Numbered from the stretch's first letter, positions 25,684 through 35,799 are shown. The stretch is 64,000 nucleotides of DNA from Paenibacillus sp. (GCA_023512345.1 JAILZT010000015.1:1-64000), one strand, 5' to 3'. Program-made: numbers and translations. The notes: generated from the sequence alone by a model not told the origin.

Positions 25684-26667
25684 TTATTCCCAATAAGGTT
25701 TACCATTGAAGAGAAAGGATTCATTCATTACATAGGAATTAATTTCTCTATTGGCTAATTTACTAATATGGCCTGGTAACCATTCATGAGAGTCTGGTAG
25801 ACCCAGCCAAAAATTCATTGTTTCAAGTTGTCCTGCAATAAAAAAACCTTCTAATAGCTCAATATGGTTTTCTGGTAACGAAAAATATTTACTATATGAT
25901 TTAAGTAACTGCTCTCTAAATGAAGGATGAATATAAGAAAAAGTCCAACCAAGATCAAATAAATAAAAGCCAAAGCCACAAGCACCAAAATCGATAGGTC
26001 TTGCTTCATGTCCATGAAACACAATGTTACTTGGAATTAAATCCGCATGAATCATCCCCCAATTGCTGGATGTTCTCTCGATAGAGTTCATCATATTAAT
26101 TACACGTTGACCTGCATTCTTAAGAAGCTCTGTATCACCTGCTTTAAGCAATCCTGCATTAGAGTGCTCTTTAAGCTTTTCAAGTGATTGCAATATACGA
26201 GAACCATCAAATGTAGGACGTTCAAATAAACTTGGGGTTTTCCAATCCGATGATTGTCTATGTAATTTACCTATCATTTCGCCTACGTATCCAGCATCAT
26301 CTATTGTAGAAATGAATGGCTTCTGCTCACCTTCCACCCATTTTACTAAAGTGCATTTTGTGCTGTTTACGTCTGTAATTAATTCCCCGTGGATATTCTT
26401 AGATGGTGAAGGTAGGGTTAAATCTGTATCTAAGGCTAAAGAGTGAAGCCAGACCATTTCTGAACGAATCACTTCCTTTTCAGTCCAAATACTTTCAAAG
26501 GTTTCGCTTATTGATATATGTAAGCGGAGACTATAGCAGTTGTTTTCAAGGTCAGTTATTTTATAAATAGTATTTGCACTCTGTCCAATTAAGTCAATTG
26601 ATTTACATGTTATTGAGTAGTTATTTAATGCTTCCTTTGCAATACTCAAATTATTATTCAATCCCAA
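25684..26667 (-). CDS. aminoglycoside/homoserine-kinase-like phosphotransferase (APH family)
   Basis: 327-aa kinase-fold protein. The catalytic loop is HADLIPSN (the H-x-D-x4-N Brenner motif) near residue 209, and the metal-binding aspartate is in IDFGACGFG. It resembles the SrkA/RdoA and homoserine kinase II-like group more than dedicated aminoglycoside kinases, so a drug-resistance role should not be assumed. It starts with TTG (26667), with AAAGGG six bases upstream. Monocistronic. Confidence 0.83.
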   Translation of the reverse strand: MGLNNNLSIAKEALNNYSITCKSIDLIGQSANTIYKITDLENNCYSLRLHISISETFESIWTEKEVIRSEMVWLHSLALDTDLTLPSPSKNIHGELITDVNSTKCTLVKWVEGEQKPFISTIDDAGYVGEMIGKLHRQSSDWKTPSLFERPTFDGSRILQSLEKLKEHSNAGLLKAGDTELLKNAGQRVINMMNSIERTSSNWGMIHADLIPSNIVFHGHEARPIDFGACGFGFYLFDLGWTFSYIHPSFREQLLKSYSKYFSLPENHIELLEGFFIAGQLETMNFWLGLPDSHEWLPGHISKLANREINSYVMNESFLFNGKPYWE

Positions 26668-26820
26668 ACCCCACCCTTTTACAATTGTATAAAGTTACAA
26701 TAACATACCGATTTATAGTAAATATGTAATTATTGATTATATTTGTTTTTAACCGCTTAGTTCTTGATTAAAAGGAGAAGGCATTGGTATATCCCGAGAA
26801 TTTGGTAGAAGGCAAGTTGG

Positions 26821-27117
26821 ATGGAGCGCAGGAGAATGCTTGAAGAGACACTGTATGTGGAATACGACGAAATCAAGAAGCCATATGCCTATGGTCAGTT
26901 TGTCTTCGACAAATCAGCGGTTGAAGCTGAAATGACAGCGATTTCGCAGGTGACTGGGGAGCTTGGTCCAGCCATCACGCTGGGCAAAGTTGCTGATTCT
27001 GTGAAGGCAGTTGAAGAATTCCGCAAAAAGCTGAAGCAGGCAGGATACGATAAGGTAATCGCTGAGCTGCAAAAGCAGATGGATGCGTTTAAGCTGCTAA
27101 TCGAAAGTTCCAAATAA
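26821..27117 (+). pseudogene. C-terminal fragment of a solute-binding lipoprotein (DUF3502/LipO-like)
   Basis: The 98-residue frame (from about residue 14: YDEIKKPYAYGQFVFDKSA...) matches the C-terminal lobe of large ABC lipoproteins of the LipO type, including the closing VIAELQKQMDAF pattern. There is no signal peptide or N-terminal domain, and the upstream frame (TTG 26784 with AAAAGGAG) stops at 26841 in a different phase. This is a 5'-deleted remnant, likely of a transporter once linked to the neighbouring AraC/GH2 genes. Confidence 0.75.
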
Positions 27118-27123
27118 AATACA

Positions 27124-27160
27124 AGAGAGCGGGCCAATGATATAGACTCGCTCTCTTTCC
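27124..27160. terminator. bidirectional terminator
   Basis: AGAGAGCG (27124-27131) pairs with CGCTCTCT (27149-27156), followed by TTTCC. It lies between the lipoprotein remnant and the convergent AraC gene. Confidence 0.75.
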
Positions 27161-27163
27161 ATA

Positions 27164-28021
27164 TTACAAAATTGTCCGGATATTTTGTTTGCGAAATTGA
27201 GAGGGATTGATACCATAGTAATTGGCGAACTGTCTTGTGAAATAATCTGGTGAGTTGAATCCGATGCCCAAAGCAATGTCGGTAATGGGGCGCAGGGTAT
27301 ACTGAAGCAATTTTTCGGCTTGCTTTAACCTGTATTTAGTTAACGTTTCGATTATGGAGTCTCCGATTTGCTCCTTGAACAAGTGAGAAAGACGGGAAGG
27401 GGACAAGCAAACCTTCTGGGCAAGTTCTTCTATTTGATGATTTTCCGAGTAGTTCTGTGCAAGAATGTCCAGGACTTCTTTTACTCTGGAGTCAAGTTGC
27501 TTCTTGTCGGCTTTCTGGCTAGCAATCAACAGGATGATCTCTTCCAGAGCATTCAGCGTAAGATCTTCCCGATATGTGGCGAAAGAATCGAAACGATAAG
27601 ACAAAACACGACGGAAAGCGGATTCGATAGACTGGCGGGCAAACGTGTTGTCGATGTGAATATGATAAATCGGACCTTCTGTATTGCTTGTCGGAATCCA
27701 ATCCATCCAGGTGATTCGTGGAATGAAATGTGCCCACAGCTTTGTCCATATATATCCTTCTGCAGTGAAATAATCTTGCAACACTCCGGGAGGGATCATG
27801 GTAAGGGTTCCTTCATTGCACTCCAAATAGTGGGCTCTGCCATTATTCACCATGCCCTTTCCGGAAAGCGTGTACATGATCAACCAATCTTTCGTGCCTT
27901 CCGCACGGTAGCACTTATAACCGTAAGACTCTGCATAATAATCAGAGACAAGGATGCCGGGGGGATGGGTATATTGATCTGAGACTATCGGTACAGCAGA
28001 ATAGTTAGGTTTAATAGCCAT
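27164..28021 (-). CDS. AraC family regulator, divergent to GH2 gene
   Basis: 285-aa regulator with an arabinose-binding-type cupin (about 20-150) and two C-terminal HTH motifs (about 185-280; ALGIGFNSPDYFTRQFANYY is the second). AAAGGA precedes the ATG by nine bases. The divergent arrangement with the GH2 glycosidase predicts control of that gene by its sugar product or substrate. Confidence 0.9.
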   Translation of the reverse strand: MAIKPNYSAVPIVSDQYTHPPGILVSDYYAESYGYKCYRAEGTKDWLIMYTLSGKGMVNNGRAHYLECNEGTLTMIPPGVLQDYFTAEGYIWTKLWAHFIPRITWMDWIPTSNTEGPIYHIHIDNTFARQSIESAFRRVLSYRFDSFATYREDLTLNALEEIILLIASQKADKKQLDSRVKEVLDILAQNYSENHQIEELAQKVCLSPSRLSHLFKEQIGDSIIETLTKYRLKQAEKLLQYTLRPITDIALGIGFNSPDYFTRQFANYYGINPSQFRKQNIRTIL

Positions 28022-28125
28022 ATAATCATTCCTTTCGAATGCTCTCTATTTTACAATAAATATATGGTTAAATCATGTGTTTACGCTTACTATAAACTGC
28101 TTAAAAGCCTGCGAGGAGGTAAAAT

Positions 28126-31100
28126 GTGAATCAGAAACAGCAGAAAAGATCGTTTATAAACTTAGAGGGCCAGTGGGCTTATGCATTAGACCCTCTCGAT
28201 AAAGGCGAAGTAGAAATGTGGTATGGTGCCAACCTTTCGGAACAGCAGAATACCCTTCAGCTACCGGGCACGTTATCAGGAAACCAAATCGGTCAATCCG
28301 AAAACTGGGGTGAGGAAATGACCCGTGAAGCGGTTCGCTCCCTAAGACAACGTCACCGGTATGTAGGTGCAGCCTGGTATCAATATGAACTGGACCTTCC
28401 ACTGGATTGGATGGGTAAGCGTTTGATTATATATCTTGAGCGAGTGATGTTTAAGTCGACTCTATGGATCAATGATAAATGGGCAGGCGATCAGGATAGC
28501 CTGTCGACACCCCACCAATTCGATGTAACTGACCTTGTACGAATAGGGGTCACCAATTGTATAACCATTAGAGTAGATAATCGCGATATTCACAATCTTG
28601 GTGAATTCCCAAGCGCGTATACGGATGAGACTCAGACGATATGGAACGGTATGATTGGACGTTTGGAAATTCAAGCACTTGATCCCGTCCATGCACACAG
28701 TATTCAGTTATACTCAGATATTGAATATCGCCGGGTAACGGTTAAGGGGACATGGACCAATACTACCAAGGTGGAAGCCCAGGCATCGCTTGCGCTAACA
28801 GCACGTGTAACGAATGGGGAGTATCCGCACCAAACGGATCCCCGGCAATATGCGTTTGTGATAGCCCCGCTAAGCTCGGAAGCGTTCAGCTTCGACTATG
28901 ACATGGGAGAAGACATTCTGTTGTGGGATGAATTCTCTCCCAATATGTATGAAATGAAGCTTGCATCACAGGTCAGGTTAAATGGAACAATGCTGGATTG
29001 GGAACAATTTCATCCATTCGGCATGCGGTCATTTCAGAGTAATGGAAGCCAGTTTAACATCAACGGACGTAAAACCTTCCTTAGAGGTACGTTGGAGTGC
29101 TGTATTTTCCCTTTGACCGGGCATCCACCTATGGGAATTGACCCTTGGATGCACCTTTTTGAAACCGCTAAGGCGTATGGACTGAATCATATCCGATTTC
29201 ATTCCTGGTGCCCGCCGGAAGCGGCATTTGAAGCGGCTGACCAGATCGGTATTTATGTTCAGGCGGAGGGTCCTGTGTGGATGGACACTTGGAATTCGCC
29301 GGTCGGCGCACACCCTGAACACTATAGCTACCTGCCTGAAGAGGCAGGGCGAATCATCGCGGCTTATGGCAACCATCCGTCCTTTTGCCTGTTCAGCAAC
29401 GGCAATGAGCTGAACGGTGACTTCGACCTTCTGCACAAGATTATAGCGGATCTAAAGGATACAGATAACAGAAGAGTATACACGCTGACAACGAATTGGG
29501 ACAGGCCATTGGACCCGGCGGATGACTTGTTTTGCTCACAAACGGTCGATGGGACGGGGGCAAGGGGGCAATATTTTCCTGATGAGTTAACGGGTTCCAC
29601 TACGCTGGATTATCAAACGGCGGTTTTCAAACGAAATGTTCCGCTGGTTACACATGAAGTCGGCCAATATACAGTGTATCCTGATGTGAATGAAATACCG
29701 TCTTATACCGGTGTGCTTAGGCCGGTCAACCTTGAAGTTATCAAGGTTGATCTTGAACGCAGAGGAATGCTGGGCGATATCGGGAAGTTCGTCCGTGGCT
29801 CAGGTATGCTGGCACTTCAACTTTATCGTGATGAGATCGAGGCTGCACTTAGAACCCCTAACCTTGGAGGTTTTCAACTGCTTGATCTTCACGATTTCCC
29901 AGGGCAAAGTACGGCTACGGTTGGAATTCTAAATGCTTTTTGGGAATCCAAAGGATTGATTGAGCCCGATCAATTCCGGCAATTCTGTAGCCCAACCGTT
30001 CTTCTGCTTCGAATGTCGAAGAGGATCTATACCACCAGCGATACGTTCAGGGCTACTGTGGATATTGCCCACTTCGGATCGGCAGAGCTGCCTAAATCCC
30101 AAATTAAGTGGAGTATAACGGAAGACGATTTGGGTCGTGTCTTGGATCAAGGTATCCTTCATACAGATATCATTCATCTAGGCTCCGGATTGTCGATCGG
30201 AGAATTTGTGACAAAATCGATCCAGCACCTCAAGCAAAGCACTCGACTGAACATATCTCTTGAGATCAGTGGCAGTGACGTTCGCAATGAATGGCCTATA
30301 TGGGTGTATGCAGATGAAGAAGAGGGAAGGAATGGGGATTCGGAAATCTATATCGCACAATCGATGGACGATACTGTGGAGAGAAAGCTGGCGGCAGGAG
30401 GGCGTGTTCTGCTTCTTGCCGGGAACAATTTCCGCCATTCCGTTCCCGGCAAGTTTTATCCTGTATTCTGGAGTCCAGTTCATTTCGTGAGTGAGAACCC
30501 ATGCGGTATATACATTAAAAAGGATCATCCGGTATTCGGCTCCTTCCCCACAGAGGATTATGCCGAGTATCAGTGGAAGGACTTATTAGACAGATCGGTG
30601 TCCATTTACTTGGACGATATTTCGAGCGAAATTGAACCCATTGTGCAGGTTATCCCGAACTTCTATCATAACCGCAGAATGTCCAATCTATTTGAATGCT
30701 TCGTGGGTTCGGGAAGGCTGATCGTATGCAGTATTGACATTCAGAACGATCTATTGACAAGGCCGGCAGCCAACCAGCTCCGCAAAAGCATCACTACTTA
30801 TATGCAGAGTGAAGAGTTCCAGCCTTCGGCTGCGATTAGCATGGAGCAATTACGTGCGCTGCTGGAAGCCAAGGAGGACGTTATAGCCAATACCGGTATC
30901 TCCGGGAAGGAAATAGCAATAGGTAAAGAGGCCGTGAGTGACAGTGTCAAAAATGGAGAGCATGCAGCGTTCAAGGGGAACGATGGCATAGGGCATACAA
31001 TGTGGCTCGCAGCAGACGAAGCCGCAGGCCATCGGTGGCAGGTCGACTTGGGAGGAGAAAAAAATATAACGGGTACAAAGGTGAAATTTCATCAAGCCGG

Positions 31101-31299
31101 AAATTTTTTGTATGTAATTCAGGTTTCTACGAACGGGGAGGATTGGCGGGTCGCAGTGAATCAGACGGGTCAGACATCAGAGGAACAAACCAGGGTAGAT
31201 AACTTCAATGAAAAGGCCAGATTTGTGAGAATCGTGTATAACGGTTTGCCAATCGGCGCAAGAGCAGGGCATTATGCTTTTGAGGTGTATGGATATTAA
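28126..31299 (+). CDS. GH2-family glycoside hydrolase with C-terminal F5/8-C (CBM32-like) domain
   Basis: 1057-aa enzyme. A jelly-roll sugar-binding domain (about 10-185) and an Ig-like domain (about 190-300) precede the TIM barrel (about 305-590). The acid/base glutamate is E428 in SNGNELNG and the likely nucleophile is E511 in THEVGQY, 83 residues apart as expected for GH2. Residues ~910-1057 form a discoidin/F5-8C domain. No signal peptide, so it is cytoplasmic and needs an importer. Specificity (galactosidase, mannosidase or other) is unclear. It starts with GTG 28126, six bases after AGGAGG; the overlapping ATG at 28124 hits TGA at once. Confidence 0.88.
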   Translation: MNQKQQKRSFINLEGQWAYALDPLDKGEVEMWYGANLSEQQNTLQLPGTLSGNQIGQSENWGEEMTREAVRSLRQRHRYVGAAWYQYELDLPLDWMGKRLIIYLERVMFKSTLWINDKWAGDQDSLSTPHQFDVTDLVRIGVTNCITIRVDNRDIHNLGEFPSAYTDETQTIWNGMIGRLEIQALDPVHAHSIQLYSDIEYRRVTVKGTWTNTTKVEAQASLALTARVTNGEYPHQTDPRQYAFVIAPLSSEAFSFDYDMGEDILLWDEFSPNMYEMKLASQVRLNGTMLDWEQFHPFGMRSFQSNGSQFNINGRKTFLRGTLECCIFPLTGHPPMGIDPWMHLFETAKAYGLNHIRFHSWCPPEAAFEAADQIGIYVQAEGPVWMDTWNSPVGAHPEHYSYLPEEAGRIIAAYGNHPSFCLFSNGNELNGDFDLLHKIIADLKDTDNRRVYTLTTNWDRPLDPADDLFCSQTVDGTGARGQYFPDELTGSTTLDYQTAVFKRNVPLVTHEVGQYTVYPDVNEIPSYTGVLRPVNLEVIKVDLERRGMLGDIGKFVRGSGMLALQLYRDEIEAALRTPNLGGFQLLDLHDFPGQSTATVGILNAFWESKGLIEPDQFRQFCSPTVLLLRMSKRIYTTSDTFRATVDIAHFGSAELPKSQIKWSITEDDLGRVLDQGILHTDIIHLGSGLSIGEFVTKSIQHLKQSTRLNISLEISGSDVRNEWPIWVYADEEEGRNGDSEIYIAQSMDDTVERKLAAGGRVLLLAGNNFRHSVPGKFYPVFWSPVHFVSENPCGIYIKKDHPVFGSFPTEDYAEYQWKDLLDRSVSIYLDDISSEIEPIVQVIPNFYHNRRMSNLFECFVGSGRLIVCSIDIQNDLLTRPAANQLRKSITTYMQSEEFQPSAAISMEQLRALLEAKEDVIANTGISGKEIAIGKEAVSDSVKNGEHAAFKGNDGIGHTMWLAADEAAGHRWQVDLGGEKNITGTKVKFHQAGNFLYVIQVSTNGEDWRVAVNQTGQTSEEQTRVDNFNEKARFVRIVYNGLPIGARAGHYAFEVYGY

Positions 31300-31361
31300 G
31301 TAACGGCTATGAAGGGATTTGGAGATTATTAATTAATAAAATATAAGATTTTGTTTTATGT

Positions 31362-31395
31362 TCCCTCAGACGGATATGTTTGAGGGATTTTTTTT
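31362..31395 (+). terminator. terminator after GH2 gene
   Basis: TCCCTCA (31362-31368) pairs with TGAGGGA (31381-31387), followed by eight T. The remaining ~150 bases before the next gene show nothing further. Confidence 0.82.
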
Positions 31396-31543
31396 GCTTT
31401 CTTTTTATCGCGCCGAGAACTTCGAGTTTCGTCATTTCAGTTTGATTTAAGTTTTCTGTATTAAGATTTAAGTAAGTCAAGCGACAATGCTTTCTGAAAA
31501 ATAAACAAATGATTGCTAATGACTAAATGAGGAGAGTGTATAC

Positions 31544-32794
31544 ATGAAAACCAAAAAGATAAAAAGCATAAGCGCAGTTACTTTGGCCGCATTACTTAGT
31601 GTATCTGTCTTGGGATGCTCTAAAGTACAAGTCAGCAGCGAGGGTGCTGCTGCAACCACTGAAATAGTAGGTTCGACCGTATCTTCAAGCGCACCGGCAG
31701 CAACGACAGAACCGACAACAACGACAGCACCAATAGCAACGACAGCAACGGAAGATTCCGTTCAAGACACATCGGAATTATTCAGTGATCGGGATTTAGA
31801 ACAGTCGGTGGATCTTTCAGCTGCAACCCAAATGAATTTGGAAAGCAATCAGGATGTCACATTGAATAAGGAAGGCGTCTATGTCTTAAGCGGTGAGGTA
31901 GAAAATGTGACGCTAGTGGTTGATGCTGCCGAGGATGCAAAAGTTCAAATCGTACTTGATGGCGTCAGTATAACGAATGAAGATTCACCTGCCATTTATG
32001 TGAAAGCAGCGGATAAAGTATTTGTTACAACCACTGACGGTAAGAACTATATGGAGGTGTCGGGAAGCTATGTGGCGGATGGAGATACTAATTTGGATGC
32101 AGTTATTTTCTCTAAAGCTGATATGACTCTGAATGGAACCGGAACCTTAGAAATTATATCTAGTGAAGGTAATGGTATTTCCTCAAAGGATGATCTCAAA
32201 ATTACTGGAGGTGTATATATCATTCATTCCACTGCGGATGCTATAGAGGCCAATGATGCCATTCTTATCAATGATGGAACGATTACAATAGATTCTGATA
32301 AGGATGCCCTGCATAGCGAAAACGATGAGGATGCTGCTCTTGGGAATATCTATATTGAAGGAGGCACATTAAATATCTCCGCTGTCGATGATGCCATCCG
32401 CGGCAACAACAGGGTTCAAATAGATGGCGGCACCATTAACATAAAGACCTCTGAAGAAGGCATCGAGGCGAATTATATCAAGATAAATGAGGGTCAGATT
32501 ACTTTGTATGCGAAGAATGATGGAATTAATGCCTCACAGAAAGTCAATTCTGATGTGGCCATTGAAGTAAATGGTGGCACAATCGATGTAAGTATGGGTA
32601 GTGGTGATACGGACGCATTTGATTCCAACGGTGATATCTATATAAATGGAGGAACAATTAACGTAGAAGCATCTTCAGCCTTTGACGCTGATGGTACCGC
32701 TCAATTAAATGGTGGCGATGTTACGGTCAATGGAGAAAAGATCACTCAAATTACCCAATCTCGTGGAGGAGGAGGTAGAGTTAAGCGCCCATAA
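31544..32794 (+). CDS. carbohydrate-binding-domain (DUF4353-type) lipoprotein, altered C terminus
   Basis: 416-aa exported lipoprotein. The signal peptide ends at LGC (about residue 25), and a Thr/Ala/Pro-rich linker (~30-75) leads to a repetitive beta-solenoid domain (~95-405) with recurring 'I-x-G-G-T-[LI]-N-I' rungs, as in DUF4353 proteins. It probably binds glycans at the cell surface. The last residues (SRGGGGRVKRP) lie where the gene runs into the body of a methyltransferase gene in another frame, so the natural C terminus was probably lost in a deletion. GAGGAGAG precedes the ATG. Confidence 0.8.
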   Translation: MKTKKIKSISAVTLAALLSVSVLGCSKVQVSSEGAAATTEIVGSTVSSSAPAATTEPTTTTAPIATTATEDSVQDTSELFSDRDLEQSVDLSAATQMNLESNQDVTLNKEGVYVLSGEVENVTLVVDAAEDAKVQIVLDGVSITNEDSPAIYVKAADKVFVTTTDGKNYMEVSGSYVADGDTNLDAVIFSKADMTLNGTGTLEIISSEGNGISSKDDLKITGGVYIIHSTADAIEANDAILINDGTITIDSDKDALHSENDEDAALGNIYIEGGTLNISAVDDAIRGNNRVQIDGGTINIKTSEEGIEANYIKINEGQITLYAKNDGINASQKVNSDVAIEVNGGTIDVSMGSGDTDAFDSNGDIYINGGTINVEASSAFDADGTAQLNGGDVTVNGEKITQITQSRGGGGRVKRP

Positions 32795-33314
32795 TGCCAT
32801 TCGAGAATATTTGGTTGATGCTAAAAGTAAGTCTGCAATTGATTTTGGGTGTGGAACTGGATTAGTCGGCATGAATCTGTTGAGTGATTTTAATTCTATA
32901 CTTTTTCTGGATACCTCTCAAAATATGATTAACCAAATAAAGCAAAAAATCTCTGATCTTAATATTCAGAGTGCAGAGACATTAGTTTTTGATTTTGAAA
33001 AAGAGGATCGAATGGATATACATGTTGACTATATTTTTATGACGCAGGTTCTACTCCATATTAAAGATGTTGAGTTAGTCTTAGCAAGATTATATGATGT
33101 TCTGAATGAGGGTGGACATTTACTGATTGTTGATTTTGATAAGAATGAGGATGTAGTTTCAGATATGGTTCATAACGGATTTGATCAAGAAAAGCTAGCT
33201 GGCATAATGAGCAAAATGGGTTACAGAGATATTCAATCTAAAACGTTTTATACTGGAAGTAAAATTTTCATGGGACAAGATGCCTCTTTATTTATTCTTG
33301 ATTCTCAAAAATAA
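32785..33314 (+). pseudogene. 5'-truncated class I SAM-dependent methyltransferase
   Basis: From about 32790 the frame reads NAIREYL and then the SAM-binding motif I DFGCGTGLVG, followed by the acidic loop FLDTSQNM and the post-motif regions down to a natural-looking C terminus. Family members carry about 20-30 residues before this point; here those codons are replaced by the end of the lipoprotein gene, and any ATG upstream (32709) lies inside that gene without an SD. Best read as a deletion remnant; the motif itself is intact. Confidence 0.7.
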
Positions 33315-33399
33315 TTGTCACAAATTCACTAATAACGATAAGGTCTTTGAAGTCCGCATAGATTGGATAGACCACTTTTCAAATTCACAGGACAGAAAA

Positions 33400-33436
33400 A
33401 AAAGGCTCTCTCCACATTAGTGAAGACGAGCCTTTT
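33400..33436. terminator. bidirectional terminator
   Basis: AAAAGGCTC (33400-33408) pairs with GAGCCTTTT (33428-33436), with poly-A on the left and T-rich on the right. It serves the minus-strand permease and the truncated methyltransferase. Confidence 0.8.
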
Positions 33437-33445
33437 ATGGTGCTT

Positions 33446-34528
33446 TTATAGAATAATCGAACCTACTAGACCACTCAGCAGACCTAATCCGATCACTGAG
33501 AAAAATACGAACCAGACCACTCGGCGCGGGAAGGACTTGTATACCATTAGCAGGGAAGGCAAGCTGATGGTTGGCAGGGTGACAAGCAATGCACCTGCGA
33601 CGCCGGTACCCAAGCCTAAGGAAAGGAAAGTAGCGATAATAGGAATCTCAGCAGCGGTTGGAATGACAAACAATGTACCTGCAATCGTGAAAATAATGAC
33701 GGCTAAAATACCATACGTAACACCTTCGCCGAGGGTCGGGAACATCCAAGCTCTAGCTCCCCCTAGTAGGAGTACACTGAAGAAGTAAGCCGGGATTACG
33801 GTTAATGACATTGAACCTGCACTGCGAATCCACCGCATAAGAATGGAGCCATCAGGTTCTACTGTAGTATTAACTGTAGTCTCAACAGTTTGTGGAATTT
33901 CGGATGATTGACCGGAGAAACGGTCCGCGAAATAACTAATAGCAAAAGTGATAATCAAGCCAAAGACTACTCGCAATAATGTAAACTTCCACGATAGCAC
34001 GAAGGTCATGAAGATAAGTGTTGCTGGATTTAACACGGGATTTCCGAGCCAGAAAGCTAAGCTGGCGCCGACTGAGACATTCTTTTTGCGTAACCCAACT
34101 GCAATTGGAGCTGCGCAGCAGGTACACATCATCCCGGGTAGGGAGGCGAGTCCGCCTAGAGCGGTGCTTTTGAAATTCGTTTTACCCAAGACACGAAGCA
34201 GCCATTGTGATGGGAGGAGTGCCTGTACCAATGATCCGAGTAAAATCCCGAGAACTGCTGCTTTCCACACGGATGTGAAGTATGTAACGGCATAATCCCA
34301 TGCAGCTTGGATAGACGGATCTGGTGAGGCAGCCTGATCGCTGCTCAAAATTGAAGAACCAATAGAATGCTCCGTAGCGGCTTTGATTGCCTTATGATAA
34401 TAAGGCCACCATTTCACATAAGACAATCCTGCAATAGCAATGAGCAGAAATATAACCGCCAGGATAATTGTTTTATAACTTATAGATGGCTTATTTCCAA
34501 AAGATGAACTGTTAGATCCAGGTGACAT
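33446..34528 (-). CDS. ArsP/YraQ-like (DUF318) permease
   Basis: About 360-aa membrane protein with eight or so hydrophobic segments. The hallmark PGMMCTCCAAP sequence, with its CxC-C metal-binding cysteines, places it in the DUF318/SO_0444-type permease group, members of which export organoarsenicals or metal(loid)s. It is divergent from selD, so handling of a selenium or related metalloid is an attractive guess. The start is uncertain: ATG 34528 begins a sensible cytoplasmic N terminus but its GGGGG is distant, while an ATG at 34654 would add 42 residues into the selD promoter. Confidence 0.78.
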   Translation of the reverse strand: MSPGSNSSSFGNKPSISYKTIILAVIFLLIAIAGLSYVKWWPYYHKAIKAATEHSIGSSILSSDQAASPDPSIQAAWDYAVTYFTSVWKAAVLGILLGSLVQALLPSQWLLRVLGKTNFKSTALGGLASLPGMMCTCCAAPIAVGLRKKNVSVGASLAFWLGNPVLNPATLIFMTFVLSWKFTLLRVVFGLIITFAISYFADRFSGQSSEIPQTVETTVNTTVEPDGSILMRWIRSAGSMSLTVIPAYFFSVLLLGGARAWMFPTLGEGVTYGILAVIIFTIAGTLFVIPTAAEIPIIATFLSLGLGTGVAGALLVTLPTISLPSLLMVYKSFPRRVVWFVFFSVIGLGLLSGLVGSIIL

Positions 34529-34675
34529 AACTAATGCTGACCCCCATAATAATATAAATTTCAAGATTACAATTATAGCATAGGGGAATAGGTATAGTAA
34601 GTTTAGTTTTGTACAATAGAAGCCGGATCGTGTAAGATAAAAAGTGATGTTCATTTAATGACAAGGAGCTGAGCT

Positions 34676-35734
34676 ATGATGTCTCAAGCTGAAACTATAA
34701 AGCTAACTTCACTATCCTCCAAGGGAGGGTGTGGGTGCAAAATTGGCCCTGCCGATCTGATGCAGGTACTGCGCAGTCTGCCGCCAACAATTCCTAATCC
34801 TGATTTGCTGGTAGGTTTGGATACAAGTGATGATGCTGGGGTGTATCGCTTAAGTGATGAACTGGCGCTAGTGCAGACCGTTGATTTTTTTACACCCATC
34901 GTGGATGATCCCTATTCTTTTGGACAAATTGCTGCAGCCAATGCTTTGAGCGATATCTATGCTATGGGCGGAAAGCCGCTTACGGTGCTTAATATTGTTG
35001 CATTTCCTATTTCTGTATTGGACAAAAGCATTCTTGCGGACATTTTGCGCGGGGCTGCCGATAAGGTGCAAGAAGCAGGAGCTACATTGGTAGGTGGACA
35101 TTCCATCGATGATAAAGAGCCGAAGTTTGGACTTGCAGTAACTGGACTTGTACATCCCGATAAAGTAAGAACGAACGCTGCCGCGCGTCTTGGCGATAAA
35201 CTTATTTTGACCAAACCTATTGGTGTGGGGATCTTAACAACTTCGATTAAAAAGGATCAATTGTCTCCAGAAGAGACGACCCGCCTTACAACAGTTATGT
35301 CTACTCTGAATAAAACGGCTGCTGAAGTGATGTCCTCTTTTGAGGTTCATGCCTGCACGGACGTAACGGGTTTTGGACTGTTGGGACATGCATCTGAAAT
35401 GGCAAAGGGGAGTCAATTGGGTCTGGTGATTCACAAAGATGACGTACCTATGTTACCGCGAGTGAGAGAGCTTGCCGAAAAAGGATTTGTACCCGGTGGG
35501 ACTAAAAATAACTTTGCCCATCTCGAAGGCTCCATTATATACCCGGATGAAATGGATCAGATCGACCGTTACATATTATGCGATGCAGTCACATCAGGCG
35601 GCCTGTTGATTTCTGTGGCTTCCGAGGAAAGTGAGCTATTACTTCAACAGCTTAAGGATGCTGGGGTTGAAGCTGCAATTATCGGTGAAGTTACGGATGC
35701 TCACCCTGGTCAGATCACAGTTATAACTGGCTAA
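34676..35734 (+). CDS. selD: selenide, water dikinase
   Basis: 352-aa enzyme that makes selenophosphate from selenide and ATP. The N-terminal active-site motif GGCGCKIGP holds Cys19 (TGT), so this is the cysteine form and needs no selenocysteine. The glycine-rich DVTGFGLLGH and QTVDFFTP metal/ATP segments are present, and the length is standard. AAGGAG precedes the ATG. Followed 66 bases downstream by mnmH, with which it makes a selenouridine operon. Confidence 0.96.
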   Translation: MMSQAETIKLTSLSSKGGCGCKIGPADLMQVLRSLPPTIPNPDLLVGLDTSDDAGVYRLSDELALVQTVDFFTPIVDDPYSFGQIAAANALSDIYAMGGKPLTVLNIVAFPISVLDKSILADILRGAADKVQEAGATLVGGHSIDDKEPKFGLAVTGLVHPDKVRTNAAARLGDKLILTKPIGVGILTTSIKKDQLSPEETTRLTTVMSTLNKTAAEVMSSFEVHACTDVTGFGLLGHASEMAKGSQLGLVIHKDDVPMLPRVRELAEKGFVPGGTKNNFAHLEGSIIYPDEMDQIDRYILCDAVTSGGLLISVASEESELLLQQLKDAGVEAAIIGEVTDAHPGQITVITG

Positions 35735-35799
35735 GGCTGATTAATAAGCTGAGGTTATAGGACCACTTACGAAAGTTAGAAATAAGAGGAGAGAGTCCA

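Noticed and set aside
25684..26667. Aminoglycoside resistance gene
   Set aside because: The APH fold is shared with many metabolic kinases; nothing in the sequence or context indicates a resistance role.
28078..28091. cre site before the GH2 gene (TGTTTACGCTTACT)
   Set aside because: Matches the core CG but misses three conserved positions, including both A of the left half.
33363..33788. 141-codon plus-strand frame
   Set aside because: Antisense to the ArsP/YraQ-like permease, whose membrane segments and PGMMCTCCAAP motif are clearly coding; no SD.
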